Part shown: in pieces, positions 43,190 to 52,191 of the stretch
How positions within the stretch are numbered: the first letter of the stretch is position 1
How the letters are laid out: each line of letters opens with the position of its first letter
Notes under the pieces: generated by a model
The model's input: only the letters and a program-made list of their open reading frames with translations
Database searches by the model: none
What the model was told of the DNA's origin: nothing
Source of the DNA: SIG636 sp045592105
GTDB taxonomy: Bacteria; Bacillota; Clostridia; Oscillospirales; CAG-382
Assembly (NCBI GenBank): GCA_045592105.1
Contig: JAZNUB010000026.1
Coordinates: 1-64,000 of the forward strand
DNA length: 64,000 nt
Direction of reading: 5' to 3'
Position numbers and translations under genes: made by a program

Positions 43190-44410
43190 TTACACACACC
43201 TTATAATGTCCCATTTTTTTGCGCCCTTAAGCGGTATGTAAAACACCTGCTTGGCGTGGGGACAGCTTTCTATCTCGTTCATCTGCTCGTCAAACATCTT
43301 TTCAATTTTAACGCTTTCACCACAGCCGCCGGGGCTTAAAAGCTGCACCGTGTCACCCGCGCAAAACTTGTTGCGCTGTATACAACGCGCAAGCCCCGTT
43401 TCGCTATCGTATTCGCTTACGGTTGCCAGATACGCCCTATCGTTTATATAAACGTTCTCCTTGCACACCTGTGCTTTAAGATGTGGCGGTGTGAAGAAAA
43501 AGCCCGTATCGTATTCCCTGTGGCTAACGTTTTCAACCTCCGCTTTCCACGCGGGGTTAAACGTATAACCCGCAGGGCTTTTAACGTAGCTGTCATACGC
43601 CATTCTGTATGCGTTGGTTACGGCGGCGGTATAGTAGGCACTTTTCATTCTGCCCTCTATCTTAAAGCTTTCTATCCCCGCTTCCACAAGGCTTGGTATA
43701 TGCTCCACCATACACAAATCCTTAGAAGAGAAGGCATAGGTACCGTCCTCCCACTGTTCTGCGGAATAAAGCGGCAAGCTATCCCTAACGTCAGACATAT
43801 TGTATTGCCAACGGCAGGGCTGGGCGCACATACCGCGATTAGCGTCCCTACCCGTGGCGTAGTTGGAAAGCAAACATCTGCCTGAATATGAAACGCACAT
43901 TGCACCGTGAACAAAGCACTCTATCTCCATATCCTTGGGGATATTGCTTCTTATTTCCTTTATCTCTTCAAGGCTAAGCTCCCTTGCAAGAACTATGCGC
44001 TTTATGCCGAAATTATCGTACCAAAAGCGGCAAGCACGGCTGTTTACCGTGGAGCATTGGGTGGAAAGATGTATCTCCGCCATAGGAAGCTTCTTTTTCA
44101 AAGTGGCAATAACGCCGGGGTCGCTAACTATAAAAGCATCGGGGCAAACAGCACCAAAGCCATCAAGCGTTTCGTCCAAAGCGGCAAGCTCGTTATCCCT
44201 TGGCATGGTGTTAAGCGTGCAGTATACCCTTGCACCGTGCGAATGGGCAAAATCCAAGCCCATCTCCAGCTCTGCCATATCAAAGTTCCCCGCAGAAGCG
44301 CGCATACCAAAGCGACGCATCGCAAGATAAACTGCATCCGCACCGTATGCAACGGCAAATTGCAGCTTTTCAAGGTCCCCCGCAGGGGAAAGGATTTCTA
44401 CCTTTTTCAT
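43190..44410 (-). CDS. U32 family protein (TrhP/RlhA-like RNA hydroxylation)
   Basis: A 406-residue U32 protein, historically called collagenase-like peptidase. The signature ECFVHGAMCVSYSGRC is at 164-179, and four cysteines (C172, C179, C195, C199) could hold an iron-sulfur cluster, as inferred for the RNA-hydroxylating members. In Bacillus, U32 genes lie beside mltG (yrrL), and here too the gene starts six bases after mltG. tRNA hydroxylation (TrhP) is the best guess; peptidase activity is unlikely. Confidence 0.88.
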   Translation of the reverse strand: MKKVEILSPAGDLEKLQFAVAYGADAVYLAMRRFGMRASAGNFDMAELEMGLDFAHSHGARVYCTLNTMPRDNELAALDETLDGFGAVCPDAFIVSDPGVIATLKKKLPMAEIHLSTQCSTVNSRACRFWYDNFGIKRIVLARELSLEEIKEIRSNIPKDMEIECFVHGAMCVSYSGRCLLSNYATGRDANRGMCAQPCRWQYNMSDVRDSLPLYSAEQWEDGTYAFSSKDLCMVEHIPSLVEAGIESFKIEGRMKSAYYTAAVTNAYRMAYDSYVKSPAGYTFNPAWKAEVENVSHREYDTGFFFTPPHLKAQVCKENVYINDRAYLATVSEYDSETGLARCIQRNKFCAGDTVQLLSPGGCGESVKIEKMFDEQMNEIESCPHAKQVFYIPLKGAKKWDIIRCV

Positions 44411-44416
44411 ATTCTC

Positions 44417-46183
44417 CTACCCCGTATAGGTACCGTTTTGTATTTGCTGATTAACAGCAGCCGCTTTTTGTTTATTAACGCTGTGCTGGTAAGGGGTTTG
44501 TGCATAGTAGATATTACCCGCTATATCAGAGTTAAAATAGTACGCTGTTGATATATTAAATTCTTTCTTTATCTCTTCCGACATATCGGGATACAACGCC
44601 GCCTCTATAGCATCAAGACCGGGGTTACATATAGCCCCAGGGGGCAAGCCTTCGTACTTATAGGTGTTATAAGGCGTTTCATACAACAAATCGTTTTCGT
44701 TAAGCACGGGTTTTCTAACCGCGTCTATGCCGTTTTTCGCGTTGTCGTAATCCATTGCGTACTGTATGGTAGCACAGGACTCCATCTTCCTGAAATCCGC
44801 GGTTTTAGAGTTCCTTCTGTTGTGGAACACCTGCGAAATGTTTTCAAAATCCGAAAAGTTTTTGCCCTCTGCCTGAACTATCGAAGCAAACACTATCATC
44901 TCATCAAAGGTAAAGCCAAGCTCGTCACACGCGCTCTTGTAGGTGCTGTAATACTCCATCCACACCCTGTTGGAAAAGCTGTTTAAAAGCTTATTGATAA
45001 CCTCAACCTCGCTTGCATCCTTATAGAAAATATAAGTGTCGGGGTACAGATAACCCTCCAAACGGTAGGTGCGCCCCTCAGCCCAAGAGGTTTCGTTAAG
45101 AAGCTGCACAAACTCGTGCTTATAGGGGTATTCGTTTATAGCATACTCATAGCCCTCACGCGTGCCGATACCGTTTTTCACCAGCAAAGCAATAATCTGC
45201 TCCGTAGTGTAGCCCTCAGGCACGGTAACGGTTACTTCCTCCCTTATATACGCCTCCGTTGTAAGCGCATACAAAAGCTGGTCATAGTTCATTTTTGTGC
45301 TTAGCTTATGCTCCCCTGCAAGGTATTCCCTTTCGTATTCGGGCGATATATCGCCGCCGAAGAACATAGATTTGCAAAATTCACTTCCCAAATGGAAGGT
45401 AGAGCCAACAAGATTTTCCTTATCAAGCCCAACGCTTTCGTCATACTTGTATTTAACGTAGAATTTAAATACCTTTGCTTCCTCAATAACGCCCTTTTCA
45501 ACCAAAAGGTCTGCAACCTGCTCGGTAGTCATCCCCTCGTATAGATTTACGGATATTTCCCTATCCCCCTTGCTGAACGCAAAAACATCGTTGGCAATAG
45601 GTATAAGACCAGGCCAAAATTCAAAGAAGCCAAACACCGTAAAAAACGACAGGCAGCATACTATAAGCGTATACGCAATAGCTTTAATAATGCTTACGGT
45701 AACGCTTCCCCTGCTTTTTTTAGGCGCGTTGCGGCGTTTTGCGCGCTTGTACGCCTTGCGTGCGGCGGCTTTTGCCTCCTCGTTGCCTGTAAAATGCTGT
45801 TCGGAAAAAGCTTCTTCCCCTTCTTTGGATATGGCATCCACGCTGTTGCCCTCATCATCGGTAAGATGGCCGCCTTCGGGCACGGGGCGCACAACACCGC
45901 TTAGCTCAACCTCGTCACTATAATGAGAGGAGGTGTCCACCACAGGCGCGGCTTTCTTATTATTCAAGTCCTCGCTATCAGTTGCGGGCGCGGATTTTTT
46001 CGGAGGGGCGTTATATATAATAATATCGTCCTCTTCATCAGGTACGCTTACTTTGGCATCGGCCTGCTTTGCAACCGCGTGCTTTTGCACCTCTGCCGCA
46101 ACAGTACGGTTTTCTGCACTGTATTTTGTAAGCAAATCCAAAAGCTCGTCCGAGCTTTCTTTTACGTTTTTGTTTTCGTCCAC
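44417..46183 (-). CDS. mltG: Endolytic transglycosylase MltG with long cytosolic extension
   Basis: Cuts nascent glycan strands in the periplasm-facing space and so limits their length; 588 residues. Residues 1-157 are a polar, acidic then lysine-rich cytosolic tail far longer than in E. coli MltG. A membrane helix is at about 161-187, a LysM-like part follows, then the YceG domain. The active region ASIVQAEGKNFSDFENISQV has the glutamate near residue 437; the QAE form replaces EKE of proteobacteria. The start is GTG after a good GGAGG site. U32 follows after six bases. Confidence 0.93.
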   Translation of the reverse strand: MDENKNVKESSDELLDLLTKYSAENRTVAAEVQKHAVAKQADAKVSVPDEEDDIIIYNAPPKKSAPATDSEDLNNKKAAPVVDTSSHYSDEVELSGVVRPVPEGGHLTDDEGNSVDAISKEGEEAFSEQHFTGNEEAKAAARKAYKRAKRRNAPKKSRGSVTVSIIKAIAYTLIVCCLSFFTVFGFFEFWPGLIPIANDVFAFSKGDREISVNLYEGMTTEQVADLLVEKGVIEEAKVFKFYVKYKYDESVGLDKENLVGSTFHLGSEFCKSMFFGGDISPEYEREYLAGEHKLSTKMNYDQLLYALTTEAYIREEVTVTVPEGYTTEQIIALLVKNGIGTREGYEYAINEYPYKHEFVQLLNETSWAEGRTYRLEGYLYPDTYIFYKDASEVEVINKLLNSFSNRVWMEYYSTYKSACDELGFTFDEMIVFASIVQAEGKNFSDFENISQVFHNRRNSKTADFRKMESCATIQYAMDYDNAKNGIDAVRKPVLNENDLLYETPYNTYKYEGLPPGAICNPGLDAIEAALYPDMSEEIKKEFNISTAYYFNSDIAGNIYYAQTPYQHSVNKQKAAAVNQQIQNGTYTG

Positions 46184-46209
46184 TGAAAAAAACCTCCGTT
46201 TTTGCCGTT

Positions 46210-47106
46210 TTACAGCAAAGCGTTGATTACAAAAAATATAGCTATCGGCACAATTATTGCCGGTGTGATGTAGATATAAAGATGGTTTATGCTTTTTTCG
46301 GGCAAGGCGATATCTGCGCCCTCCTTTGAGTAGGAGGTAAACAACGCCTCCAGCCTTGAAAACGTAAACGCCAGTGCCAAAAGCAACAGCCCAAGCAACA
46401 CAAAGCCAACAAACAAGGTGCTTGTATTAAAGCTTGCCTTGCTAACAAAGGAGGAGTTGCCGTACAGCGCGTACATATTAAAGCACATATGCAAAACCAT
46501 AGATGGGTATACGGAACGGCAAATTACCGCCGTAAAGCTTAAAACCAAGCCCGCAAACAGATATATCACAAAGCCCTGCGTTGTAAAATGCGTTAGCGTA
46601 AAATACAAGGTGCTTATAAGTATGGCATTAAAGCTTCCGTAGTGCTTATACTCACCTATAACGATGCCGCGAAAAAACAGCTCCTCACACACGGCAGGTA
46701 CAAAGCAGTACGAAAGGAACAAGCCTATACTGCTGCTATCGCTTGCAAAAAGCGTGTCCATATAGCCTTTGTCGTAGGTAAGCCCTCTGCCGCCTTGATA
46801 AAAAACAAGCTGCAACGCCAAGCTGCCAATCAGCATAACAACAAACGCGCCGACAGAAAACAGCAGAATATTAGCGTTAAACTTACCCTTAAGCATATAT
46901 TGGTTAAGCTTGCCGCCCTTTATACCTAAATACAAAAAGCAAGGCACCGCAAACGCGATTATCTGTATAACGATAACCACAAGAAATATATTGTTACCTC
47001 CAACCGTTTCGGCAGATATGAAATGGCCGCACAGAGAAAGCAAAAGGTATATTGCCGCCGTAAGCAACGGCACGCTTACGGGTGCTGATTTTAATGTTTT
47101 TAGCAT
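46210..47106 (-). CDS. CPBP family intramembrane metalloprotease
   Basis: A 298-residue membrane protein with about eight hydrophobic segments. The CPBP/Abi motifs are complete: EELFFRG with E141, E142 and R146; H173 in LTHF; and HMCFN with H206 and N210. Relatives process prenylated proteins or bacteriocin-linked peptides. There is no bacteriocin gene nearby, so the substrate is unknown. It starts 22 bases after the DJ-1 gene and ends 26 before mltG. Confidence 0.9.
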   Translation of the reverse strand: MLKTLKSAPVSVPLLTAAIYLLLSLCGHFISAETVGGNNIFLVVIVIQIIAFAVPCFLYLGIKGGKLNQYMLKGKFNANILLFSVGAFVVMLIGSLALQLVFYQGGRGLTYDKGYMDTLFASDSSSIGLFLSYCFVPAVCEELFFRGIVIGEYKHYGSFNAILISTLYFTLTHFTTQGFVIYLFAGLVLSFTAVICRSVYPSMVLHMCFNMYALYGNSSFVSKASFNTSTLFVGFVLLGLLLLALAFTFSRLEALFTSYSKEGADIALPEKSINHLYIYITPAIIVPIAIFFVINALL

Positions 47107-47128
47107 ACCGCCGCCCCTTCTTTTTATC

Positions 47129-47674
47129 TTAAGCCATTCTTATCTGGTTAGCAATCCTGTCGGCAATATCAATCCCGTAAAGCAGTTCCGTTATCTTAAG
47201 TGCAAACTGCAAGGTAACGCCCATGCCCTCGGCAGTTATAAAAATATCGTCCGTTTCAACCTTCGCGCCCGTTACGTTTGCGGAAGGCATATATTTTTCA
47301 AATCCGGGATAGCAGGCAATGTTTCTGCCCTCCAAAAGCCCCATTCTTCCTAAAACAGAAGGTGCGGCACATATAGCGGCAAGGTATTTGCCCTCACTAA
47401 CAGCCTTTTCTATAAGCCCCTTAACCTGAAAGGATGCCGCCAACGCCTCCGTACCGTCTGCCCCACCGGGGAGAACAAGCACATCGGTATCGGTCATATC
47501 GGTATCAGCCACAAGTGCGTTTGCCTTAACGGCTATGCCGTGCGCGCCCGTAACCTCCAAGCCGTCCTCAATAGAAGCAAGAACAACCTCTGTCCCTGCG
47601 CGGAGCAATACATCGGCGGTAATAAGCGCCTCACACTCCTCAAAACCGTTAGCAAGTAATATCAAAGCCTTCAT
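47129..47674 (-). CDS. DJ-1/PfpI family protein
   Basis: A 181-residue DJ-1-like protein. The reactive cysteine C102 sits in AAICAAPSVLGR, the nucleophile elbow, with E15 (FEECEA) beside it. It resembles the DJ-1/YajL branch rather than the longer PfpI amidases. Possible roles are protein or metabolite repair against glyoxal-type damage, which is debated. The ATG at 47674 was chosen; a TTG two codons upstream is too close to the GGAG site. Confidence 0.92.
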   Translation of the reverse strand: MKALILLANGFEECEALITADVLLRAGTEVVLASIEDGLEVTGAHGIAVKANALVADTDMTDTDVLVLPGGADGTEALAASFQVKGLIEKAVSEGKYLAAICAAPSVLGRMGLLEGRNIACYPGFEKYMPSANVTGAKVETDDIFITAEGMGVTLQFALKITELLYGIDIADRIANQIRMA

Positions 47675-47696
47675 AATCAATACTCTCCTTTAACGT

Positions 47697-48380
47697 TTAC
47701 GCGCCCTTTGCGCCCAAAAGCTCCTTAACAATTGCGTAAACCTGTTTATTTATATCCTCTATCCCGCGTAGCTGTCCGTTCTCAACACAATCAACCTTGT
47801 GCCAGCCGCATTTTTCTGCCGCGTACAGCGCCGCTTGGTAGCTGTTTTCAAGAAAGCCCTTGTTTTTTTCGTGTATGTCCTTAACAACGCCCGTTTTTTC
47901 ACAGCGGCTTTGTATAAGGCTTGCGGAAACCTCCGTTGGCAAGCAAAGGTACAGCACCGCGCTGGGTTCAGGCAAGCCAAGCAGAGAAAACTCGTAATCC
48001 CAAAGCCAGCCTGCAAAGCTATCCCACTTATCGCGCGGAAGCTTGGACATCTGATGCACCATGTTTGCGCTGGTATAGCGGTTTGCTATTATAACAACGC
48101 CGTTTTCGTAATCCTTTTTCCAATCCAGCATATAAGAGCAGTACCTATCCATCGCATAAAACGAAGAAGCGGCGTATGCGTTTACGGCACTTGGGTCCTC
48201 CCCAAACCTGCCGCCGAGATACATATTAACAAGCGCACAGCTATCATTTTCATAGGTTGGGAAAGAAATAAGCCTGTTTTTAATGCCCTCTTCCTCCAAA
48301 CGGCGGCAAAGCAATTTGCTTTGCGTTTCCTTGCCGGAGCCATCAAGCCCGTCTATTGCTATAAGTATTCCCTTAGCCAA
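47697..48380 (-). CDS. tmk: Thymidylate kinase
   Basis: Phosphorylates dTMP to dTDP. The P-loop is DGLDGSGKETQSKLL, and the DRYCSYMLDW and ANRYTSANMVHQ segments are family marks. It lies just after thyX, so two successive steps of dTTP synthesis are together. The start is uncertain: the frame reaches back to a TTG at 48398 next to the thyX stop, but a TTG at 48380 gives the usual short N terminus (LAKGILIAIDG) of about 227 residues. No clear ribosome binding site helps. No ATG exists in frame near the start. Confidence 0.9.
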   Translation of the reverse strand: MAKGILIAIDGLDGSGKETQSKLLCRRLEEEGIKNRLISFPTYENDSCALVNMYLGGRFGEDPSAVNAYAASSFYAMDRYCSYMLDWKKDYENGVVIIANRYTSANMVHQMSKLPRDKWDSFAGWLWDYEFSLLGLPEPSAVLYLCLPTEVSASLIQSRCEKTGVVKDIHEKNKGFLENSYQAALYAAEKCGWHKVDCVENGQLRGIEDINKQVYAIVKELLGAKGA

Positions 48381-48400
48381 ACCACATACACCCCACAAAG

Positions 48401-49159
48401 CTACATATTTTCAAACTTCGCCCTTATCTCTTGCGCTCTCCCACAGCTCATCTTCCCTTCGGGGCAGGGACCCGATACACAAGGCGGGCCTGCCTTGCGG
48501 AACAAAGTGGGTGCAACCTGCTTTACCTTGCGAAGCATCTCATCTGCAAGCGCGCGTATCTCCCATTGGGCGCGCGTGCAACAACGCAAATTGAAAAAGT
48601 TATAAAGCGAGCGCACGTTCATAGTCATAACTATCTTGGTATCGCAAGCATTGGGAAGCACGCTTCTTGCATCCTCAAACGCAAGCTTTTCCGCAGCCTT
48701 TTCCGCGGCGGCGGCATCCATACCACCCTCAACCAAGCGCGCTGTATGCTTCTCTTTTAGCAATGCGGCAAGACGGATGTAATGCTGCCTGTCCTCCTCC
48801 ATAGCCTTCAAGAACTCCTCCTTAGCGGCGGGAAGCACCTCTATTTCGGGGGGCATTATATAAGTAAAGCTTTCCTTGTTTACGTAGCGCTGGCTTTGCA
48901 CGCTGAAGGAAGCGATACGGTGCCTTGTAATCTGTGCAAGCACCGCGCGGGACACGCCCTCTATCCCAAACGTGAAGCTAACGTGCTCGAAAGGGCTTTC
49001 GTGCCCCATGGACACAAGCATATTAATAAATTTTTCGGTTTTCTCAGGCGTTAAGCCATCCATTATCCCGTCTACCCCTGTTTGAGAGTAGCAAAGCTTT
49101 GCGGCGGAAGCGATAAGCTTTTCACAATCGGGAGTGTGTGCAATTATCTCAACCTTCAT
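48401..49159 (-). CDS. thyX: FAD-dependent thymidylate synthase
   Basis: Makes dTMP from dUMP with methylene-tetrahydrofolate and FAD; 252 residues. The ThyX motif RHRIASFSVQSQR is at 79-91, and NARSLYNFFNLRCC-like MNVRSLYNFFNLR lies in the C-terminal half. It is the first gene after the promoter at 49206-49234 and has a GGGGAAG site before its ATG. No ThyA gene is in the window. Confidence 0.97.
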   Translation of the reverse strand: MKVEIIAHTPDCEKLIASAAKLCYSQTGVDGIMDGLTPEKTEKFINMLVSMGHESPFEHVSFTFGIEGVSRAVLAQITRHRIASFSVQSQRYVNKESFTYIMPPEIEVLPAAKEEFLKAMEEDRQHYIRLAALLKEKHTARLVEGGMDAAAAEKAAEKLAFEDARSVLPNACDTKIVMTMNVRSLYNFFNLRCCTRAQWEIRALADEMLRKVKQVAPTLFRKAGPPCVSGPCPEGKMSCGRAQEIRAKFENM

Positions 49160-49205
49160 TTAAAACTTCCCCTTTCAAAAAGCACCAATGCCTTCTTAAC
49201 AGTAT

Positions 49206-49234
49206 ATTTTATCACAACGTTAAGCCAAAATCAA
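49206..49234 (-). promoter_or_regulatory. Promoter ahead of thyX
   Basis: On the minus strand TTGATT (49229-49234) and TAAAAT (49206-49211) are separated by 17 bases. It lies about 47 bases before the thyX ATG and is the only promoter recognised for the seventeen-gene string that follows. Confidence 0.65.
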
Positions 49235-49251
49235 TAAGTGAAAGCGTTTAT

Positions 49252-50310
49252 TCAGCTAATAAAGCCCTTTCCCGTTTCGTTATACCAAGCAGTTGCGTAT
49301 TCGCCCTGAACGCTGATGCTTTTTAATGCAGAGCAACATTTAAACACGTCTTCACCAATGCTTGTAACGGTAGAAGGCAAGCTTGCCTTGCTTAAAGCCA
49401 CACAGCCGAAAAACGCAAGCCTTCCTATTTCCAAAACGCCCTCAGGCACGCTTATCTCATTAAGCATCACACAGCCGAAAAAGCATTTTTCGGGTATAGC
49501 CTCTTGCCCGCCCGAAAGCACAACAGCTTCCAAAGCGGTGCAATGGAAAAACGAAAAGGCACTTAAAGCACAGCCCTCAGGCAGTTCCACCTTTTTTACA
49601 GCCTTACACTCCGCAAATGCATTTTCCTCTATCTTCAAAAGCCCTATCGGCAATTTTAAGCTTTCCGCCTCAAGCGCGCGCGGGCAGAACAAAAGCGCAG
49701 TTCTGTTGCCGTTATAAAGCACGCCGTTTTCGGATGCAAAAACCGTGTTGGCGTTGGCAACGTCAATTTTTTCCAAAAGCAAAGCTTCTTCCAAATCAAA
49801 AGCGTTAAACACGGCAACGCTACTTCCAAGGCTTAAATACTCAAGCGCGGTACAGCCGCTTAAAGCTCCATTTGCAATGTTTACAACGCTATCGCCAACG
49901 GTAAGCTTTTTAAGCTTTGTGTTACCTGCAAAAGCACCGCTTTCAATAGCGGTAAGCGTATGCCCCTCTATCTCATTAGGTAGCTCAAGCTCGTTAGCAT
50001 CGCCCGTATAGCCCACAAGCTTTGCAACGTTGTTCGTAAGCGTATATATATAGTCCCCTGTGGTATAAGAAGGCTCCTTTTCCGCACTTTCTTCTCCGCT
50101 TATATCCTCTGATATCTCTGTGGACTGCTCTCCGCTTACCTCAACGGAAGCATCAACGCTGTTTGCGCTATCGTTATCAACGGATGCCACGCTTTCCACA
50201 TCGGAATCCGCTAAAGACGAGCCTGTATTAACTATATCCGCCGCGCAGGCAGAAAACAAAACGCACATTGCTAAAAAGCTTATAGAAACAGCAAAAAATG
50301 TTTTTTTCAT
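49252..50310 (-). CDS. BspA-like leucine-rich-repeat lipoprotein
   Basis: A 352-residue surface lipoprotein. The signal ends in the lipobox LFSAC with C22 as the lipidated residue. A 70-residue serine/glutamate-rich spacer follows, then TpLRR/LRR_5 repeats (about 23 residues each, such as LPNEIEGHTLTAIESGAFAG and LPSTVTSIGEDVFKCCSALK). BspA-type proteins bind host matrix or other bacteria; the ligand here is unknown. It lies 33 bases after a related gene and is probably in the same transcript. Confidence 0.9.
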   Translation of the reverse strand: MKKTFFAVSISFLAMCVLFSACAADIVNTGSSLADSDVESVASVDNDSANSVDASVEVSGEQSTEISEDISGEESAEKEPSYTTGDYIYTLTNNVAKLVGYTGDANELELPNEIEGHTLTAIESGAFAGNTKLKKLTVGDSVVNIANGALSGCTALEYLSLGSSVAVFNAFDLEEALLLEKIDVANANTVFASENGVLYNGNRTALLFCPRALEAESLKLPIGLLKIEENAFAECKAVKKVELPEGCALSAFSFFHCTALEAVVLSGGQEAIPEKCFFGCVMLNEISVPEGVLEIGRLAFFGCVALSKASLPSTVTSIGEDVFKCCSALKSISVQGEYATAWYNETGKGFIS

Positions 50311-50343
50311 ATTTGTAAACCCTCAAAGGTCTTATTATTAATG

Positions 50344-52023
50344 CTAATTTTTAAAATTGCTGTTACCAAGACCGGCTTCCACCAAATTATTATATGTTTC
50401 GGAGGACATATCTACGTCTACAACAAGATTATTACAGCCCTTAAAAGCGTTTTCGCCAACCGTTACGTTTTTGCCTTTAACGGCAAGCTCTTTTAACGCG
50501 CTGTAAGCAAAAGCGTTATCGCCAATGCTTGTAACACAGCTTGGAAGCGTTAGCACGGTTAAAGAGGAGCAGTACGAAAACGCACCGTTTCCTATATCCA
50601 ATGTACCGCCAACACTTTTAAGCTCAACGCTTTTCATAGAGGTGCAACCCATAAACGCTTGGTTTCCAAGCCTTGTAACGCCTGCGGGGATAGTAATCTC
50701 GGTCAGATACGCACAGCCGTAAAAAGCCTTGTCCTTAATCTCGGTAATACTATCGGGCAGCTTAATGGAGGGCAAACTTTCGCAATAAGCAAACGCCGCT
50801 GTGCCTATATCGGTATGCGTTGAGGGCAGAACGTTTTCTTGGTTGCCAACGCGCACCATGCGCAAGGAGGAGCAGGAATAAAACGCACCATCCGGCAGCT
50901 CGTTTACAGCTTCATCAAGCTGTATCTCGCCCAACGCGGCACAATAGCCAAAGGAATATGCGGCAATACTGCTTATACCCGTGTATCCCTCGTGCTGTAT
51001 ATTCAGATACTTAAGACGGCGGCAACGGTAAAAAGCTTTTTCACTAACGGTTTTAAGGTTGCCCTTTAGGTTAAGCGTAACCAAATCCTTGCATTCGTAG
51101 AAAGCGCCAACAGGTAGCTCCTCCGGGCAAGGAACGGTAAGCGTGCGCAAGGAGGAAGGCACATACTCCAAATTCTCGGTATAATCAGCCGCGCCAAAGC
51201 TTGCGCCCAAAAACAGCTTATCCGCGCCGTTGCCGATGAAAGGAAGCGTTAAATCCGCAAGCGCGCTACAGCCCTTCATAGCGTTTTCGCCAATGGACGT
51301 AACGCTTTCGGGGATAACAAGCGTTTTAAGTGCGGTGCAGTTTTCAAACGCACTGCTTCCAACCGCTTCTGCATCGGTTAAAACAATGCTTTTAACGTTT
51401 TCACAGCCGCTAAAGGCTTTATCGTGTATAAGGGTACCGCCAACGGTAAGCTCCGCAAGGCTTTCGGGCATATCCTTTGCGTTGCCCGCAGGGTTCACAG
51501 AGCCAAACAAGTAGCCGATATAGGTATGCTGGTTCAAAGCGCCGCCCGCAAACGGCACGGTAAGGCGTGAAAGCTCCTTACAGCCGGAAAACGCGCCGTG
51601 CTCTATCATCTCAACGGTAAAGGGCACAATTATCTCGGTTATAACACAGCCCGCTTCGTTTTCTGTTCCCGCCTTGTCCTTAATAGCACCGGCTTTTATT
51701 GCAAGCACGGAAGCACCGCCGATTGACTGAGGTATCTTAACCACGCTTTCAGTACCCGTGTATCCGCTAACGGCAACGCCGTTTGAATACGGAGCGGTTA
51801 CAAAAAGCTCCTCCGCGGTGTACGGTATCTCAACGGAAATATCCTCCTGCTTGGAATCGTTTTGTTCCCCGCTATGCTCAACACGGCTTATTTCGCTACC
51901 GCCGCCTATGCCCATAAGCTCCTCAATCTTGCCGCAAGAGCACAGGGATAAAAGCATAAGGAAAACCAAACAAACTGCTATTGCTTTCTTTACAAAGCTG
52001 TTTATATATAAGTTACTTTGCAT
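50344..52023 (-). CDS. BspA-like leucine-rich-repeat lipoprotein (longer)
   Basis: A 559-residue lipoprotein with lipobox LCSC (C30) and more than a dozen LRR_5 repeats from about residue 70 to the end (SVTSIGENAMKGCSALADLT, GAFYECKDLVTLNL and similar). The start at 52023 has AAGGA nine bases upstream; an ATG immediately before it is followed directly by a stop codon (ATG-TAA), a start-stop element that I treat as chance. Promoter at 52087-52115. It probably forms a pair with the shorter gene downstream, perhaps by duplication. Confidence 0.9.
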   Translation of the reverse strand: MQSNLYINSFVKKAIAVCLVFLMLLSLCSCGKIEELMGIGGGSEISRVEHSGEQNDSKQEDISVEIPYTAEELFVTAPYSNGVAVSGYTGTESVVKIPQSIGGASVLAIKAGAIKDKAGTENEAGCVITEIIVPFTVEMIEHGAFSGCKELSRLTVPFAGGALNQHTYIGYLFGSVNPAGNAKDMPESLAELTVGGTLIHDKAFSGCENVKSIVLTDAEAVGSSAFENCTALKTLVIPESVTSIGENAMKGCSALADLTLPFIGNGADKLFLGASFGAADYTENLEYVPSSLRTLTVPCPEELPVGAFYECKDLVTLNLKGNLKTVSEKAFYRCRRLKYLNIQHEGYTGISSIAAYSFGYCAALGEIQLDEAVNELPDGAFYSCSSLRMVRVGNQENVLPSTHTDIGTAAFAYCESLPSIKLPDSITEIKDKAFYGCAYLTEITIPAGVTRLGNQAFMGCTSMKSVELKSVGGTLDIGNGAFSYCSSLTVLTLPSCVTSIGDNAFAYSALKELAVKGKNVTVGENAFKGCNNLVVDVDMSSETYNNLVEAGLGNSNFKN

Positions 52024-52086
52024 TTACATAAGTCCTTTCAAATTATAAGCGGCAGCTTTTGCCCCATATAAAGCTATACATTGTGT

Positions 52087-52115
52087 ATTATGGCACAAAA
52101 CCTTAAATTTGTCAA
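52087..52115 (-). promoter_or_regulatory. Promoter of the BspA-like pair
   Basis: On the minus strand TTGACA (52110-52115, perfect) and CATAAT (52087-52092, five of six) are separated by 17 bases. The transcript would start about 55-60 bases before the lipoprotein ATG. Confidence 0.75.
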
Positions 52116-52136
52116 TAACAACGATGCTAAACGCAC

Positions 52137-52176
52137 AAAAAATTCGCCCCAAGAAGCCAAACGGCTTCTTGGGGGC
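52137..52176 (-). terminator. Terminator of the ftsZ/PH-gene transcript
   Basis: GCCCC-AAGAAGCC pairs with GGCTTCTT-GGGGC around a 4-base AAAC/GTTT loop (52146-52175) and is followed by AATTTTTTG on the minus strand. It separates the cell-division genes from the lipoprotein promoter. Confidence 0.9.
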
Positions 52177-52191
52177 CATATTAACACTTAT

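Noticed and set aside
43190..44410. Naming the U32 protein a collagenase.
   Set aside because: The old family label is not supported here; the four cysteines and the mltG neighbourhood fit the RNA-hydroxylation branch better.
46210..47106. A bacteriocin or immunity system around the CPBP protease gene.
   Set aside because: The motifs of the protease are complete, but no small precursor peptide or transporter gene lies nearby; the neighbours are metabolic and wall genes.
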